Source: Novispirillum itersonii (lineage in GTDB: Bacteria > Pseudomonadota > Alphaproteobacteria > Rhodospirillales > Rhodospirillaceae). Taken from it: 64,000 bases of DNA. The position numbers and the translations under genes were made by a program. The notes under the pieces were generated by a model. The model was not told the origin of the DNA. It searched no databases and saw only the letters and a program-made list of their open reading frames with translations. Positions 41,968 to 51,616 of the stretch are shown here, piece by piece. The stretch covers positions 1 to 64,000 of the forward strand of contig NZ_JACIIX010000015.1 of assembly GCF_014205675.1 (NCBI RefSeq), written 5' to 3'. The stretch's first letter is position 1; every line of letters begins with the position of its first letter.

Positions 41968-44616
41968 TTACATCCCCGGCTTCCGCAGCGGAATCACCTC
42001 GCCCTCCGCAACCGGTCTGGCCGCCGGGGCATCCGCGGTCCCCGTCGCCTCGGTGATTGCCTGCCACGTCCGCGGCTGTGCCCGCAGCACGGCTTCCAGC
42101 TGATCCATCAGCCGTTCGACCTCGCTGCCGACATTGGCGATCACCGCTTCCCGGATCTGCTCGCACAGCAGGGTCACCCGCTTCATGCCGATACCGACCG
42201 CCGCGCCGACGATGCTGTGCAGCTCCGCCCGCACATGGTCACCGCCGGCCATCAGGCCCCCCTGTACCCAGGACAGGCGCATGCCCTGCACCCGGGACAG
42301 GCTGTCTTCGGCAAAGGTTTTCAGCAGGCGGTTGACCGCATCCTCGCCCAGCGTCTCCACCAGCCCGCCCAGAATTTGCAGATTGATCAGATCCGCCACC
42401 GACCCCGGGGCCGGGGCATCCCCCCGCAAGGCAATATAGGGCCGCAGCGCCGCCGACAGCCGCACCCGATCCACCGGCTTGGCGACATAGCCGTTCATTC
42501 CGGCTTCCAGACAGCGGCGTTCATCGCCCGGCATGGCATTGGCGGTCAGCGCGATGATCGGCACCGACAGCCCGGCGCCACCCAACGCGCGGATGCGACG
42601 GGTGGCCTCCAGACCATCCATGCCCGGCATCTGCACATCCATCAGCACCACATCGAACGGAGCCCGGCGCACCGCCGCCACCGCCTCGGTGCCGGTGCCG
42701 ACAATTTCCAGATCACACCCGGCCAGTTCCAGAAAACCGGCGATCACCTGCTGGTTGACCGGATTATCCTCCGCCACCAGTACCCGGGGGGGGGCCAGCC
42801 CGGTATCCGCCGTCACCGCCGCCACCGGACCGCTGGGCTGGGTCTGCCGCACCCGTGGCAGCTCATCCACCTCGATCGGCTCCAGCCCCATCACCTCCGA
42901 CAGCGCCCGCAGCACATGGCGGGGCGTCAGCGGGCGCACCAGAACCACCTTGCCCGGCTGCTGCGGCAGGCGCTTCAGGGCATCGGCCTCCGACCCGGTT
43001 TCCGGCAGGGTCAGCCACGGCAGGGTCTGCAACGCCGGGGGCAGCAGCAGCAGGCCGTCGGTGATCAGCAGATCGTGGTTTCCACCGTAACTCAGCTGCG
43101 CGGCGGCATCGGTGGTCATCAGATCCACACTGAATCCCATAATCTTCAGCTGATGCCGCATCGCCCGACCAAGAAAATCCCGTGGGCTGACCAGTGCCAC
43201 CGACCGGCCCCGCAGCTGCGGCGGCACGATGTGGTGGACCGCCCCGGTCGACGGCAGCGGCACTTCAAACCAGAAGGTGCTGCCGCTGCCCGGCGTACTG
43301 CTGACGCCGATACGCCCGCCCATGCAATCGACGATCCGCTTGCTGATCGCCAGCCCCAGACCGGTGCCGCCCCGGGTGCGGGTGTCGGAGCCGTCAATCT
43401 GCGTGAAAAGCTGGAACAGGCGGATCTGTTCGTCTTCCGGGATGCCGATACCGGTGTCGATCACCTCGAAGCGGATACGGTCAATATCGCTTTCGCCCGG
43501 GCGGACCACGATTTCAATCCCGCCGTAATCGGTGAATTTAATGGCATTGCCGACCAGATTGACCAGCACCTGCCGCAGGCGGCTGGCATCGCCGCGCACA
43601 TCGCGGCAGATTTCCGGATACAGGGTAACGACCAGCTCCAGATCCTTCTCAGCAGCGCGGGCGACCAGCATCTCCGGCACGCTCTCCACCAGATCGGTCA
43701 GGCTGAAATCGCTTTCCTGCAACACAACCCGGTTGGCTTCCAGCTTCGAGAAATCAAGGATGTCGTTGATCAGGTCCAGAAGGTGTTCCGCCGATTTGCG
43801 GATGGTCAGCGCCCGGTGGCGCTGGCGGGCATCCAGCTGCCCTTCCAGCAGCAGGTCGGTCATGCCGATCACCCCGTTCATCGGGGTGCGGATCTCATGT
43901 GACATCGTCGCCAGAAATTCGCTCTTGGCCCGGGATCCGGCCTCGGCGCGGGCGGCGGCATCGCGCAGCTTATCCGACAGCAGGGTCAGGTTGGTGCGGG
44001 ACGTCTCAATTTCGCGGATCTGCCGGAACAGCAGCCACGCCACCCCCAGCATCGCCAGCATCATCGCCGCCACCAGACCGCCCATGATCAGGTAAATCTG
44101 CACATCCTGCGCCCGCCCGTCAGAAATGCGGTCGGCCCGGGCCTGATTGGCCAGCGCGGTGATTTCCGAGGTGTCATTGCGCAGGCGCTTCACCAATCCG
44201 GCCAGATACTCCAGCCGCTCCGTCAGCTTGCCATCCTGATCAATGCTGTCGAATTCGGCGATGATCCGGTCGGCACGGGACACCACGTCAATCAGCTGCG
44301 GGTACAGCCCGGCTTCCGCCAGCAGGCGCACCATCTGGCCTTCCCGCAGAATCATCAGGCGGCTGATCAGAATATCCGCCGACAGACGGACGGTTTCCAG
44401 ATTGGCTTCGGTGGGGGCGGGGGCGGCTTCACGCATCGCCACTTCCAGCTTCATCACCTCACGGTCAAACTGATAGGTGCTCCAGACCATATCCTCACTG
44501 ACGGAGCCCATGGCCTCCGTCTTCCGGTCCAGCAGCAACAGAAAACACGCAAGGGCGCTGATGAACAGCAGGCCCATGACCGTCATGGTCAGACCGACGC
44601 GCATTCTCCAGTTCAT
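41968..44616 (-). CDS. Hybrid sensor histidine kinase (HK-pseudoREC-REC-HPt)
   Basis: 882 residues. Two membrane segments (9-30 and 174-196) flank a periplasmic, mainly helical sensor domain (31-173). HisKA with H240 in MSHEIRTPMNGVIG, HATPase with N-box (about 345-360), DTGIGIPEDE and GGTGLGLAIS. A degenerate receiver-like domain (about 466-575) lacks a recognisable acidic pocket; a full receiver (608-720) has D658 and K711; an HPt domain has H798 in ELHSIVGAAVGIG. MNWRMR at 44616 was chosen as start. It is 117 bases downstream of an exported SUOX-fold protein on the same strand, and the two probably form one sensing unit. Confidence 0.93.
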   Translation of the reverse strand: MNWRMRVGLTMTVMGLLFISALACFLLLLDRKTEAMGSVSEDMVWSTYQFDREVMKLEVAMREAAPAPTEANLETVRLSADILISRLMILREGQMVRLLAEAGLYPQLIDVVSRADRIIAEFDSIDQDGKLTERLEYLAGLVKRLRNDTSEITALANQARADRISDGRAQDVQIYLIMGGLVAAMMLAMLGVAWLLFRQIREIETSRTNLTLLSDKLRDAAARAEAGSRAKSEFLATMSHEIRTPMNGVIGMTDLLLEGQLDARQRHRALTIRKSAEHLLDLINDILDFSKLEANRVVLQESDFSLTDLVESVPEMLVARAAEKDLELVVTLYPEICRDVRGDASRLRQVLVNLVGNAIKFTDYGGIEIVVRPGESDIDRIRFEVIDTGIGIPEDEQIRLFQLFTQIDGSDTRTRGGTGLGLAISKRIVDCMGGRIGVSSTPGSGSTFWFEVPLPSTGAVHHIVPPQLRGRSVALVSPRDFLGRAMRHQLKIMGFSVDLMTTDAAAQLSYGGNHDLLITDGLLLLPPALQTLPWLTLPETGSEADALKRLPQQPGKVVLVRPLTPRHVLRALSEVMGLEPIEVDELPRVRQTQPSGPVAAVTADTGLAPPRVLVAEDNPVNQQVIAGFLELAGCDLEIVGTGTEAVAAVRRAPFDVVLMDVQMPGMDGLEATRRIRALGGAGLSVPIIALTANAMPGDERRCLEAGMNGYVAKPVDRVRLSAALRPYIALRGDAPAPGSVADLINLQILGGLVETLGEDAVNRLLKTFAEDSLSRVQGMRLSWVQGGLMAGGDHVRAELHSIVGAAVGIGMKRVTLLCEQIREAVIANVGSEVERLMDQLEAVLRAQPRTWQAITEATGTADAPAARPVAEGEVIPLRKPGM

Positions 44617-44733
44617 ACCGTTTACTCCACCCACCGCCGACCCCCCGCGCATGGCGGACCGACACACCCCCGTGACAGACACAACCGGATCCGGTCCCGG
44701 CGGCAAACGCCGGACCGGATCAGCCCCGGATCA

Positions 44734-45285
44734 TCAGTTTACGGCAATTTCCTTCACCTGCCACACAGAACGGTTGTAGATTTTCTCGTTCTGTAGCGAC
44801 GGGTCCAGATCAAACGGATAAATGATGAACAGCGGCCCCTTTTCGCGGACCGTCATCTTCTTGCCGTCCCGTTTGGTCGCCAGAATCACCGGATAGCGGG
44901 TCATGTCCTCCACCGGCACTTCGGCGACATAATCGTTGATGGCCTTGACCATCAGGGTCGTCCCCTTGGCCCCGACCGCATCCAGAATCGCCGACATCAG
45001 CGGGCCTTCGTAGGTGGTTTCCTTATCCGCCCACGGCGTTTTCACCGGAGCGACACGGCCCTTCAGCTTTTCCAGCATCGCCAGATCGAATTCAGCCTTA
45101 TCACCGTTGTTGGTGAACTGGATCCCGCCCTTCAGGGTCAGGATCACCGCCCCGGTCGGCTTCGGCAGAACCCCTTCCTGTGCCGATACCGGCGTGGAAA
45201 TGACCGCCGTCAGCCCCAGCAGCAGGACAACCGCCCCCAGACCTTGCGAGAAAAAACGGCTTACAGCGTTGAAGCCCCGGTTCAT
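44734..45285 (-). CDS. Exported SUOX-fold (molybdopterin-binding-like) protein, cysteine-free
   Basis: 183 residues. Signal peptide ending VSAQ (about 36). The mature part TGAVILTLKGGIQFTN...FDLAMLEKL...TPWADKETTYEGPLMSAILDAVGAKG...INDYVAEVPVEDM...KRDGKKMTVREKGPLFIIYPFD follows the fold signature of oxidoreductase molybdopterin-binding domain proteins. It contains no cysteine, so the Cys that ligates Mo in sulfite oxidase is absent. AAGGAG precedes the ATG by about 9 bases. Followed by the hybrid kinase at 44616 in the same direction. It is probably a periplasmic ligand sensor for the kinase, not an enzyme. Confidence 0.75.
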   Translation of the reverse strand: MNRGFNAVSRFFSQGLGAVVLLLGLTAVISTPVSAQEGVLPKPTGAVILTLKGGIQFTNNGDKAEFDLAMLEKLKGRVAPVKTPWADKETTYEGPLMSAILDAVGAKGTTLMVKAINDYVAEVPVEDMTRYPVILATKRDGKKMTVREKGPLFIIYPFDLDPSLQNEKIYNRSVWQVKEIAVN

Positions 45286-45389
45286 TCTGCGACTCCTTAT
45301 CACCAAAACGCAGCCGCATCCCATCCGGTCGATGCATTCTGCGATGCAATTTGCCAAAGCCCGGTCGGGCCGCTGCACCGGGGACCAAT

Positions 45390-45406
45390 CCCCATATCCG
45401 CATTCC
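45390..45406. repeat. 17-bp direct repeat, copy 1
   Basis: CCCCATATCCGCATTCC. An identical copy is at 45693-45709. This copy is 105-121 bases upstream of the SUOX-fold protein start. A shared regulator site for both divergent genes is the simplest reading. Confidence 0.6.
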
Positions 45407-45590
45407 GCCTGTTCGGGCACTGGTTGCGGGCGGGATCTGCATCCCATGCAGGGTAATCTATGCAGACAGCATGCCAGAAAAATTTGGCCGCATACCATTC
45501 TTTGTATCCAGCCCCCCGCCCTGCCACCCGCAGGCGGAAGAACCACAGGAAGCCGTGCCCCGGAAAGCACGGGCCGACAGGCGATTATCC

Positions 45591-45613
45591 CCTAAACCTT
45601 TTATCTGTTTAGG
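45591..45613. promoter_or_regulatory. Inverted repeat CCTAAAC/GTTTAGG
   Basis: CCTAAAC (45591-45597) and GTTTAGG (45607-45613) with a 9-base AT-rich spacer, 120-142 bases before ygiQ. Could be an operator. Confidence 0.35.
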
Positions 45614-45692
45614 TCGGCGCCAAACTGGGGTAAGACAACAGCGACAAGGCCGCCGCGCCGCCTGCCGCCGCGCAGGCTTACGCCCCGCCGCA

Positions 45693-45709
45693 CCCCATAT
45701 CCGCATTCC
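45693..45709. repeat. 17-bp direct repeat, copy 2
   Basis: Identical to 45390-45406. This copy ends 23 bases before the YgiQ-type start codon, probably in its leader. Confidence 0.6.
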
Positions 45710-45732
45710 TTAAGACTGGTCACGACGCCGCC

Positions 45733-47916
45733 ATGGACGCCGCCAAGCCGATTTATTCCTATCGCAAACACTGGGCTCACCGCTTCGGCACCGCCCCGTT
45801 CCTGCCGATGTCCCGGGCAGAAATGGATCAGCTCGGCTGGGACAGCTGCGATATCATCATCGTCACCGGCGACGCTTACGTCGACCACCCCAGCTTCGGC
45901 ATGGCGGTGATCGGCCGCACGCTGGAGGCACAGGGCTTCCGGGTCGGCATCATCGCCCAGCCGGACTGGTCGGGGCCGGAGCCGTTCAAGGCGCTGGGAA
46001 AGCCCAACCTGTTCTTCGGCGTCACCGGCGGCAACATGGATTCCATGGTCAACCGCTACACCTCTGACCGGCGGATGCGCCACAACGACAGCTACACCCC
46101 CAACGACGAAGGCGGCAAACGCCCCGACCGGGCGGTAATCGTCTATTCCCAGCGCTGCCGCGAAGCCTACCGCGATGTGCCGATTGTTCTGGGCGGTATC
46201 GAGGCATCGCTGCGCCGCATCGCCCACTTCGACTACTGGTCGGAAAAGGTCCGCCGTTCCATCATCATGGACAGCAAGGCCGATCTGCTGTGCTACGGCA
46301 ACGCCGAACGCGCCATCATCGACATCGCCCACCGCCTTGCCAAAGGCGAAAAGGCGCAGGACCTGACCGACGTGCGCGGTACCGCCTTCGTGCGGACCAA
46401 GGTGCCGGACGACTGGGTGGTGCTGGACGCCTCGACCATCGACACCACCACGACGCCGCAGGAGCCGGACGCGGCACCGGAAGACGATCACGACGACACC
46501 GGCCTTGGTGCCTCCGCCATGGCCACTCCGTCCGACAGCGGGGAAACTGCCCTGCGCCGGGCCGTGCGCAGCGGCACCCTGCCGAAGGACCGCACCGTGG
46601 TCCGCCTGCCGGATTATGAAGCGGTGGTCGGGGACGAAATCCTGTATGCCCATGCCTCCCGCATCCTGCATCTGGAGAGTAACCCCGGTAACGCCCGGCC
46701 GCTGGTGCAGCGCCATGGCGACCGCGAGGTGTGGCTGACCCCGCCGCCGATTCCGCTGGCCACCCCGGAAATGGATACCGTCTTCGGGCTGCCCTATGCC
46801 CGCGCCCCGCATCCGGCCTATGGCGATGCGCGTATTCCGGCGTGGGAGATGATCCGCTTCTCGGTCAACATCATGCGCGGCTGCTTCGGCGGCTGTACCT
46901 TCTGCTCGATCACCGAGCATGAAGGCCGGATCATCCAGAACCGCTCGGAAGAATCGATCCTGAAAGAGATCGAGGACATCCGCGATAAGACCCCGGGGTT
47001 CACCGGCGTCATCTCCGACCTTGGCGGCCCGACCGCCAACATGTACCGGCTGGCCTGTAAGGACCCGAAGATTCAGGATGTCTGCCGCCGCCCGTCCTGC
47101 GTCTACCCGGATATCTGTAAGAACCTCGACACCAACCATCATTCTCTGGTGCAGCTGTACCGCAAGGCCCGTGACCTGAAGGGCGTGAAAAAGATCCTGA
47201 TCGCTTCCGGCCTGCGCTACGACCTTGCCGTGCGCAGCCCGGAATATGTGAAGGAGCTGGTCAGCCACCACGTCGGCGGCTACCTGAAGATCGCCCCGGA
47301 ACATACCGAGCAGGGCCCGCTGTCGAAGATGATGAAGCCGGGCATCGGCACCTACGATGCCTTCAAGAAGATGTTCGACAAATATTCCAAGGAAGCCGGG
47401 AAAGAGCAGTACCTGATCCCCTACTTCATCGCCGCCCACCCCGGCACCACCGATGAAGACATGATGAATCTGGCGATCTGGCTGAAGCGCAACGGCTTCC
47501 GCGCCGATCAGGTGCAGGCCTTCCTGCCCTCCCCGATGTCGCTGGCCACCGCCATGTACCGCAGCGGCCGCAACCCGCTGCGCCCGGTGCACCGCGATGC
47601 CCGCAGCGAGGAAGATTCCGTCTACGCCGTCAAGGGGTTGAAACAGCGCCGCCTGCACAAGGCCTTCCTCCGTTACCACGATGCCGAGAACTGGCCGATC
47701 CTGCGGGATGCGCTGAAGCGGATGGGCCGCGCCGACCTGATCGGCAACGGCAAGCATCATCTGGTGCCGACCTTCCAGCCCGCCGGAACCGGCCTGAGCG
47801 GTGGCGAAGGCGCGCGGACCGGGCGTAAACACAAGGGGCAGGTGTTCCTGACCCAGCATGCCGGGAAAGGGCGGCGGTCAAACCCGCGCCCGCTGCCGAA
47901 GACACCACGGGCATAA
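45733..47916 (+). CDS. YgiQ-type radical SAM protein
   Basis: 727 residues. The N-terminal domain opens with [18 protein letters not shown] and [23 protein letters not shown], the unique YgiQ (UPF0313) motifs. The radical SAM core has the CxxxCxxC cluster motif in [19 protein letters not shown] (about 378-396); [10 protein letters not shown] and [14 protein letters not shown] follow. An acidic, low-conservation insert (about 245-275) lies between the parts, and the tail is basic. The reaction is unknown. Stand-alone gene followed by a terminator. Confidence 0.95.
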   Translation: MDAAKPIYSYRKHWAHRFGTAPFLPMSRAEMDQLGWDSCDIIIVTGDAYVDHPSFGMAVIGRTLEAQGFRVGIIAQPDWSGPEPFKALGKPNLFFGVTGGNMDSMVNRYTSDRRMRHNDSYTPNDEGGKRPDRAVIVYSQRCREAYRDVPIVLGGIEASLRRIAHFDYWSEKVRRSIIMDSKADLLCYGNAERAIIDIAHRLAKGEKAQDLTDVRGTAFVRTKVPDDWVVLDASTIDTTTTPQEPDAAPEDDHDDTGLGASAMATPSDSGETALRRAVRSGTLPKDRTVVRLPDYEAVVGDEILYAHASRILHLESNPGNARPLVQRHGDREVWLTPPPIPLATPEMDTVFGLPYARAPHPAYGDARIPAWEMIRFSVNIMRGCFGGCTFCSITEHEGRIIQNRSEESILKEIEDIRDKTPGFTGVISDLGGPTANMYRLACKDPKIQDVCRRPSCVYPDICKNLDTNHHSLVQLYRKARDLKGVKKILIASGLRYDLAVRSPEYVKELVSHHVGGYLKIAPEHTEQGPLSKMMKPGIGTYDAFKKMFDKYSKEAGKEQYLIPYFIAAHPGTTDEDMMNLAIWLKRNGFRADQVQAFLPSPMSLATAMYRSGRNPLRPVHRDARSEEDSVYAVKGLKQRRLHKAFLRYHDAENWPILRDALKRMGRADLIGNGKHHLVPTFQPAGTGLSGGEGARTGRKHKGQVFLTQHAGKGRRSNPRPLPKTPRA

Positions 47917-47952
47917 CAGGCTTATTTTAAAAGATTTTTTCATTGCCTTCAC

Positions 47953-47979
47953 CGGCCCGCTGGACCATCCGGCGGGCCG
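47953..47979 (+). terminator. Terminator after ygiQ
   Basis: 8-bp stem CGGCCCGC/GCGGGCCG, 11-base loop, then CTTTTCTATC. It is 36 bases past the stop. Confidence 0.7.
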
Positions 47980-48128
47980 CTTTTCTATCTCAATGCGTTT
48001 TCTTCCCCATTTTAACCCCTATAGGTGGACCCGACACCCCCGTTCGGGGGAATAGTGCTTTGCCGCCCCCGGGGGCATTGTCAGTCAACGCACAGATTAC
48101 CCCTCCGGGATCGCTCTGAATGGGCTGA

Positions 48129-48374
48129 ATGAGAGAAAACGCCATGGCCAACGCCCTTGCCTTCAACAGCCGCGCCATCTGCCTTGATGATATCGAGCCG
48201 GACCTGAACAGCGGCCCGGGACGCGCCAAAACCGTGCGCAGCCTGCACCAGTGCCTCAGCTATCTGCTGCGGGAAGTCGAGCAGGTCGGCGACGTGAAGC
48301 TGTCTGAAGCCATGGAAGATGCCGTGCACGCGGCGGAGCGCCTGATGCGCCTGCTGCCTGATTACAAGAACTGA
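48129..48374 (+). CDS. Small protein of unknown function
   Basis: 81 residues (or 76 if translation begins at ATG 48144). ANALAFNSRAICLDDIEPDLNSGPGRAKTVRSLHQCLSYLLREVEQVGDVKLSEAMEDAVHAAERLM is soluble and mostly helical, with no signal peptide. Not recognised; perhaps a small regulator. Codon use matches neighbours and a good terminator follows, which supports it being real. Confidence 0.65.
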   Translation: MRENAMANALAFNSRAICLDDIEPDLNSGPGRAKTVRSLHQCLSYLLREVEQVGDVKLSEAMEDAVHAAERLMRLLPDYKN

Positions 48375-48444
48375 CGGTTTCGTCCTGCGGGGTGCAGCTT
48401 GATCTCCCGGGGTCACAGACCCCGGCCCCGAGCCGGATGATCAA

Positions 48445-48474
48445 AAGGGCGCGGATCTCTCGTTCCGCGCCCTT
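48445..48474 (+). terminator. Terminator between the small gene and mltG
   Basis: Perfect 11-bp stem AAGGGCGCGGA/TCCGCGCCCTT with an 8-base loop, then CTTTTTCC; on the minus strand it ends in TTTTGA. It serves the small gene on plus and probably mltG on minus. Confidence 0.85.
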
Positions 48475-48504
48475 CTTTTTCCTATGCTTTCCGGATCCGG
48501 TGGA

Positions 48505-49494
48505 TCAGTTCTTCTGCAACTTGCGCCAGTGCGCCACATTGCGGTTATGCTCATCCAGCGTCTCGGCAAAGGCATGGCCGCCGGTTCCGTCAGCGACAAA
48601 ATACAGGTCCTTGCTGACGTCCGGATTCAGCACCGCTTCCAGCGCCAGCCGCCCCGGCAGAGCAATCGGCCCGGCAGGCAGACCCGGGCGGGTATAGGTA
48701 TTCCACGCATGATCGGTCTCCAGATCCTTGCGGGTCAACGCCCGGCCAAGGGACCCGGTGTTGCGGGCCAGCCCGTAAATCACCGTCGGGTCTGACTGCA
48801 ACGGCATCCCCAGCCGCAGGCGGTTGATGAACACACCGGCAACCCGCCGCCGTTCCGCCGCCACCCCGGTTTCCTTTTCCACCACGGAGGCCAGCGTCAG
48901 GGCCTCCCGCGGGCTCTTCAGAGGCAATCCTGCCACCCGGCGCTCCCACAGGTCCGTCAGCAGGGTCGCCTGTGCCGTCATCATCCGGCGCACCACGGTG
49001 GTGCGGTTATCGCCACGCAGCAGCTGATAGGTCTCCGGCATCAGGTCGCCTTCGTTGGGGGTAACAGTAATGTCGCCCTCCAGAACCTCCAGCGCCCGCA
49101 CCTTCTCCAGTGCTTCCTGCACCGTCAGGCCCTCCGGGATGGTCAGGGTGTACTGCACCTGATTGCGGCCGCTGGCCAGCATGGCGACAACATCAGCCAG
49201 CGAATAATCCGGCGGAATCGCATATTCCCCGGCCCGCAGGGACGAAGCCTGACCGTCCAGCCGGGCAAACAACGGGATCAGCGTCCGTTCCGCCTGATCC
49301 CGCAACACGCCGGCGCGGGACAGGATATCGACAATAACGGTGATACCGGCCCCTTTCGGGATCAGGACCACAGTATTATCCAGCCGTTGCCCCGGCGATG
49401 TATAGCGGGACTTCGCCCATTGCCACAGGCCTGCCGCCGATCCGGCACCGACCAGCAGAATCACCAGAAACACCGCCACCAAACGCCTGAGCAT
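48505..49494 (-). CDS. mltG: Endolytic transglycosylase MltG (YceG-like)
   Basis: 329 residues. One N-terminal membrane segment (about 3-24), then a LysM-like and YceG domain in the periplasm. IPKGAGITVIVDILSRAGVL, RAGEYAIPPDYS and LASVVEKETGVAAER with the catalytic Glu, and MPLQSDPTVIYGL and NTYTRPGLPAGPIALPG identify it. It cleaves nascent peptidoglycan glycan strands and sets their length. MLRRLV at 49494 has GGGAG upstream. Downstream of fabF, as in many proteobacteria, but with a hairpin between. Confidence 0.95.
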   Translation of the reverse strand: MLRRLVAVFLVILLVGAGSAAGLWQWAKSRYTSPGQRLDNTVVLIPKGAGITVIVDILSRAGVLRDQAERTLIPLFARLDGQASSLRAGEYAIPPDYSLADVVAMLASGRNQVQYTLTIPEGLTVQEALEKVRALEVLEGDITVTPNEGDLMPETYQLLRGDNRTTVVRRMMTAQATLLTDLWERRVAGLPLKSPREALTLASVVEKETGVAAERRRVAGVFINRLRLGMPLQSDPTVIYGLARNTGSLGRALTRKDLETDHAWNTYTRPGLPAGPIALPGRLALEAVLNPDVSKDLYFVADGTGGHAFAETLDEHNRNVAHWRKLQKN

Positions 49495-49635
49495 CCTGCG
49501 CTCCCTCACCCATACCCCAAACCTTCGCCGGACCGTAGCCCCGGACAATCCCCGGAATCATACCGATGAAGCTGGCCAAAAATATGGCGCGCCAAAGGCT
49601 TCCGCAACCGGCCACATCACAGGGTCACAAAATGG

Positions 49636-49682
49636 CAACAGGCCCAACCGGTTACACCCGGCGGGCCTGTTGTCAAAAGCAG
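49636..49682 (-). terminator. Hairpin between fabF and mltG
   Basis: Perfect 10-bp stem CAACAGGCCC/GGGCCTGTTG with a 27-base loop containing AACCGGTT. Followed on the minus strand by CCATTTTG, 21 bases past fabF. It may end most fab transcripts before mltG. Confidence 0.6.
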
Positions 49683-49702
49683 ACTGCGGACCGCAGCCGA
49701 TA

Positions 49703-50962
49703 TCAGACCGCGCCGAGAACCAGAGACGCGTTGGTACCGCCAAACCCGAAGGAGTTGGACAGCGCAATCTTCACCTGCCGTTCCTTGGTCTTCAACGGCA
49801 CCAGATCGATGTCGCAGCCTTCGGACGGGTCATTCAGGTTCAGGGTCGGCGGGCAGAGACCGGTGTTCAGCGCCTTGATCGAGAAGATCGCCTCAACCGC
49901 ACCGGCGGCCCCCAGCAGATGGCCGATCGCCGACTTGGTGGAAGACATCGACAGCTTGTAGGCATGGTCGCCGAACAGGCGCTTGACCGCGCCCAGCTCG
50001 ATCTCATCCCCCAGCGGGGTCGAGGTGCCATGGGCGTTGACATAATCAACCGCCGACACATCGAGCCTGGCATCCTTCAACGCATTGCGCATGGCCCGGA
50101 AGCCGCCGTTGCCATCTTCCGCCGGGGCGGTGATATGGTAGGCGTCGCCGGACATGCCGTAACCCAGCACTTCGGCGTAAATCTTGGCGCCACGCTTCTT
50201 GGCGTGTTCGTACTCTTCCAGCACCACGACCCCGGCGCCTTCGCCCATCACAAAGCCATCACGGCCCTTGTCCCACGGGCGGGAGCCGGTGGTCGGGGCA
50301 TCGTTATAGCTGGTGGACAGGGCACGGGCAGCAGAGAAACCGGCAATCCCCAGACGGCACAGCGCGGCTTCGGCACCACCGGCAACCATCACGTCGGCAT
50401 CGCCGTACTTGATGATGCGGCTGGCATCGCCGATGGCATGCGCCCCGGTGGAGCAGGCGGTGACCACCGCGTGGTTCGGGCCCCTGAAGCCATAGCGGAT
50501 CGACACATGGCCGGAGACCAGATTGATCAGCGACGACGGGATAAAGAACGGGCTGATCTTGCGCGGGCCGCTGGCTTCCATGATCTTGGAGGCCTCGGCG
50601 ATATTCGGCAGACCGCCGATGCCCGAGCCGATAATCACACCGGTGCGTTCACGGTCTTCCTCGCCTTCGGGCTTCCAGCCGGAATCCTCGATCGCTTCGA
50701 CCGCAGCGGCCAGACCGTAAACAATGAATTCGTCCATGCGGCGGCGGTCTTTGGCAGCCGCCACCAGATCGGGATCAAAACGGTAGGGATGGTCGGCTTC
50801 GGTCGGAACCTGACCGCCGATGCGCGCCGGCAGATCATCAACCTGAAACCGGTCAATGGCCCGAATCCCGGAGACTCCGCGCACAAGCTGTTCCCAGGTG
50901 CCCTCGACACCATTCGCGAGGGGGGTGACCATACCGAGCCCGGTGACGACTACTCGCCTCAT
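49703..50962 (-). CDS. fabF: Beta-ketoacyl-ACP synthase II
   Basis: 419 residues. Condenses malonyl-ACP with acyl-ACP in fatty acid elongation. Active-site Cys in VVTACSTGAHAIGDA, His in NAHGTSTPLGD and His in SSTKSAIGHLLGAAGAVE, the Cys-His-His triad. N-terminal MRRVVVTGLGMVTPLANG and C-terminal LSNSFGFGGTNASLVLG are typical. It follows acpP by 169 bases in the fabD-fabG-acpP-fabF cluster. Confidence 0.97.
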   Translation of the reverse strand: MRRVVVTGLGMVTPLANGVEGTWEQLVRGVSGIRAIDRFQVDDLPARIGGQVPTEADHPYRFDPDLVAAAKDRRRMDEFIVYGLAAAVEAIEDSGWKPEGEEDRERTGVIIGSGIGGLPNIAEASKIMEASGPRKISPFFIPSSLINLVSGHVSIRYGFRGPNHAVVTACSTGAHAIGDASRIIKYGDADVMVAGGAEAALCRLGIAGFSAARALSTSYNDAPTTGSRPWDKGRDGFVMGEGAGVVVLEEYEHAKKRGAKIYAEVLGYGMSGDAYHITAPAEDGNGGFRAMRNALKDARLDVSAVDYVNAHGTSTPLGDEIELGAVKRLFGDHAYKLSMSSTKSAIGHLLGAAGAVEAIFSIKALNTGLCPPTLNLNDPSEGCDIDLVPLKTKERQVKIALSNSFGFGGTNASLVLGAV

Positions 50963-51131
50963 GACCTAGCGTTCCCGTTACAGTTTTCTGTGTCGTTTGT
51001 GTATTTCGGTCAGGTCACGCTGCCGGGGGCAGAAGGGGCCTGACCGGAAGACAGACGCCGCCCCGCCGGACCGCGCCGGGCGGATAGCCCGGACGTCAGA
51101 ACCGGCGGAGGCGGCGCCGTCAGGACCGAAA

Positions 51132-51368
51132 TTAGCCGTTGGCCTTTTCGATGAAATCGATCGCGTCCTTAACGGTCAGGATCTTTTCGGCGGCATCGTC
51201 CGGAATCTCGACGCCGAATTCTTCTTCGAAAGCCATAACCAGCTCAACGGTGTCCAGGCTGTCAGCGCCCAGATCGTCAATGAAGCTGGCAGTATCAGTC
51301 ACCTTGTCGGCTTCGACACCCAGGTGCTCCACCACGATCTTCTTCACGCGCTCAGCGACGTTGCTCAT
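51132..51368 (-). CDS. acpP: Acyl carrier protein
   Basis: 78 residues, acidic four-helix protein. [23 protein letters not shown] has the Ser in DSL that carries the phosphopantetheine arm. [18 protein letters not shown] is the usual start; an upstream ATG in frame is not used by homologues. Carries acyl chains for fab enzymes, MltG-unrelated lipid A and lipoate pathways. Preceded by a promoter-like sequence at 51430-51457. Confidence 0.97.
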   Translation of the reverse strand: MSNVAERVKKIVVEHLGVEADKVTDTASFIDDLGADSLDTVELVMAFEEEFGVEIPDDAAEKILTVKDAIDFIEKANG

Positions 51369-51429
51369 TCGTTTGTCCTCAGATGCAGTTGGCCCGCCAT
51401 CCCCTAACAACGGGCAGCAGACAGGGCCG

Positions 51430-51457
51430 ATTTGAACCCATTAACTCCGGCGGTCAA
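51430..51457 (-). promoter_or_regulatory. Putative acpP promoter
   Basis: On the minus strand TTGACC (51457-51452) and TCAAAT (51435-51430), spaced by 16 bases, about 62 bases before the acpP ATG. Its presence in the 248-base gap after fabG suggests acpP has its own strong promoter, as is common. Confidence 0.45.
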
Positions 51458-51616
51458 GAGAAAACCTCCTCTCCCAACCCCGGAGCGCAAATAGCGCCTG
51501 TTGGTAACACACTTGCCGCACGAATGCCATAGCGCAGCAACAGAGAACGCAAAAGACTGAAATAAAACGAAAATGCAGCCTTCCGCACCCTTTCTGACCG
51601 GTCTTTTTCAGACCAA

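Larger units (their letters stand above)
45286..45732. other. Intergenic region with repeats upstream of ygiQ
   Basis: About 447 bases between the divergent starts of the SUOX-fold protein and the YgiQ-type protein. It carries a 17-bp direct repeat (45390-45406 and 45693-45709) and an inverted repeat at 45591-45613, listed separately. I saw no gene here. Confidence 0.5.

Noticed and set aside
45601-47859. 752-codon open frame antisense to the YgiQ-type gene
   Set aside because: Low-complexity Gly/Ala/His translation, and the opposite strand has all radical SAM motifs.
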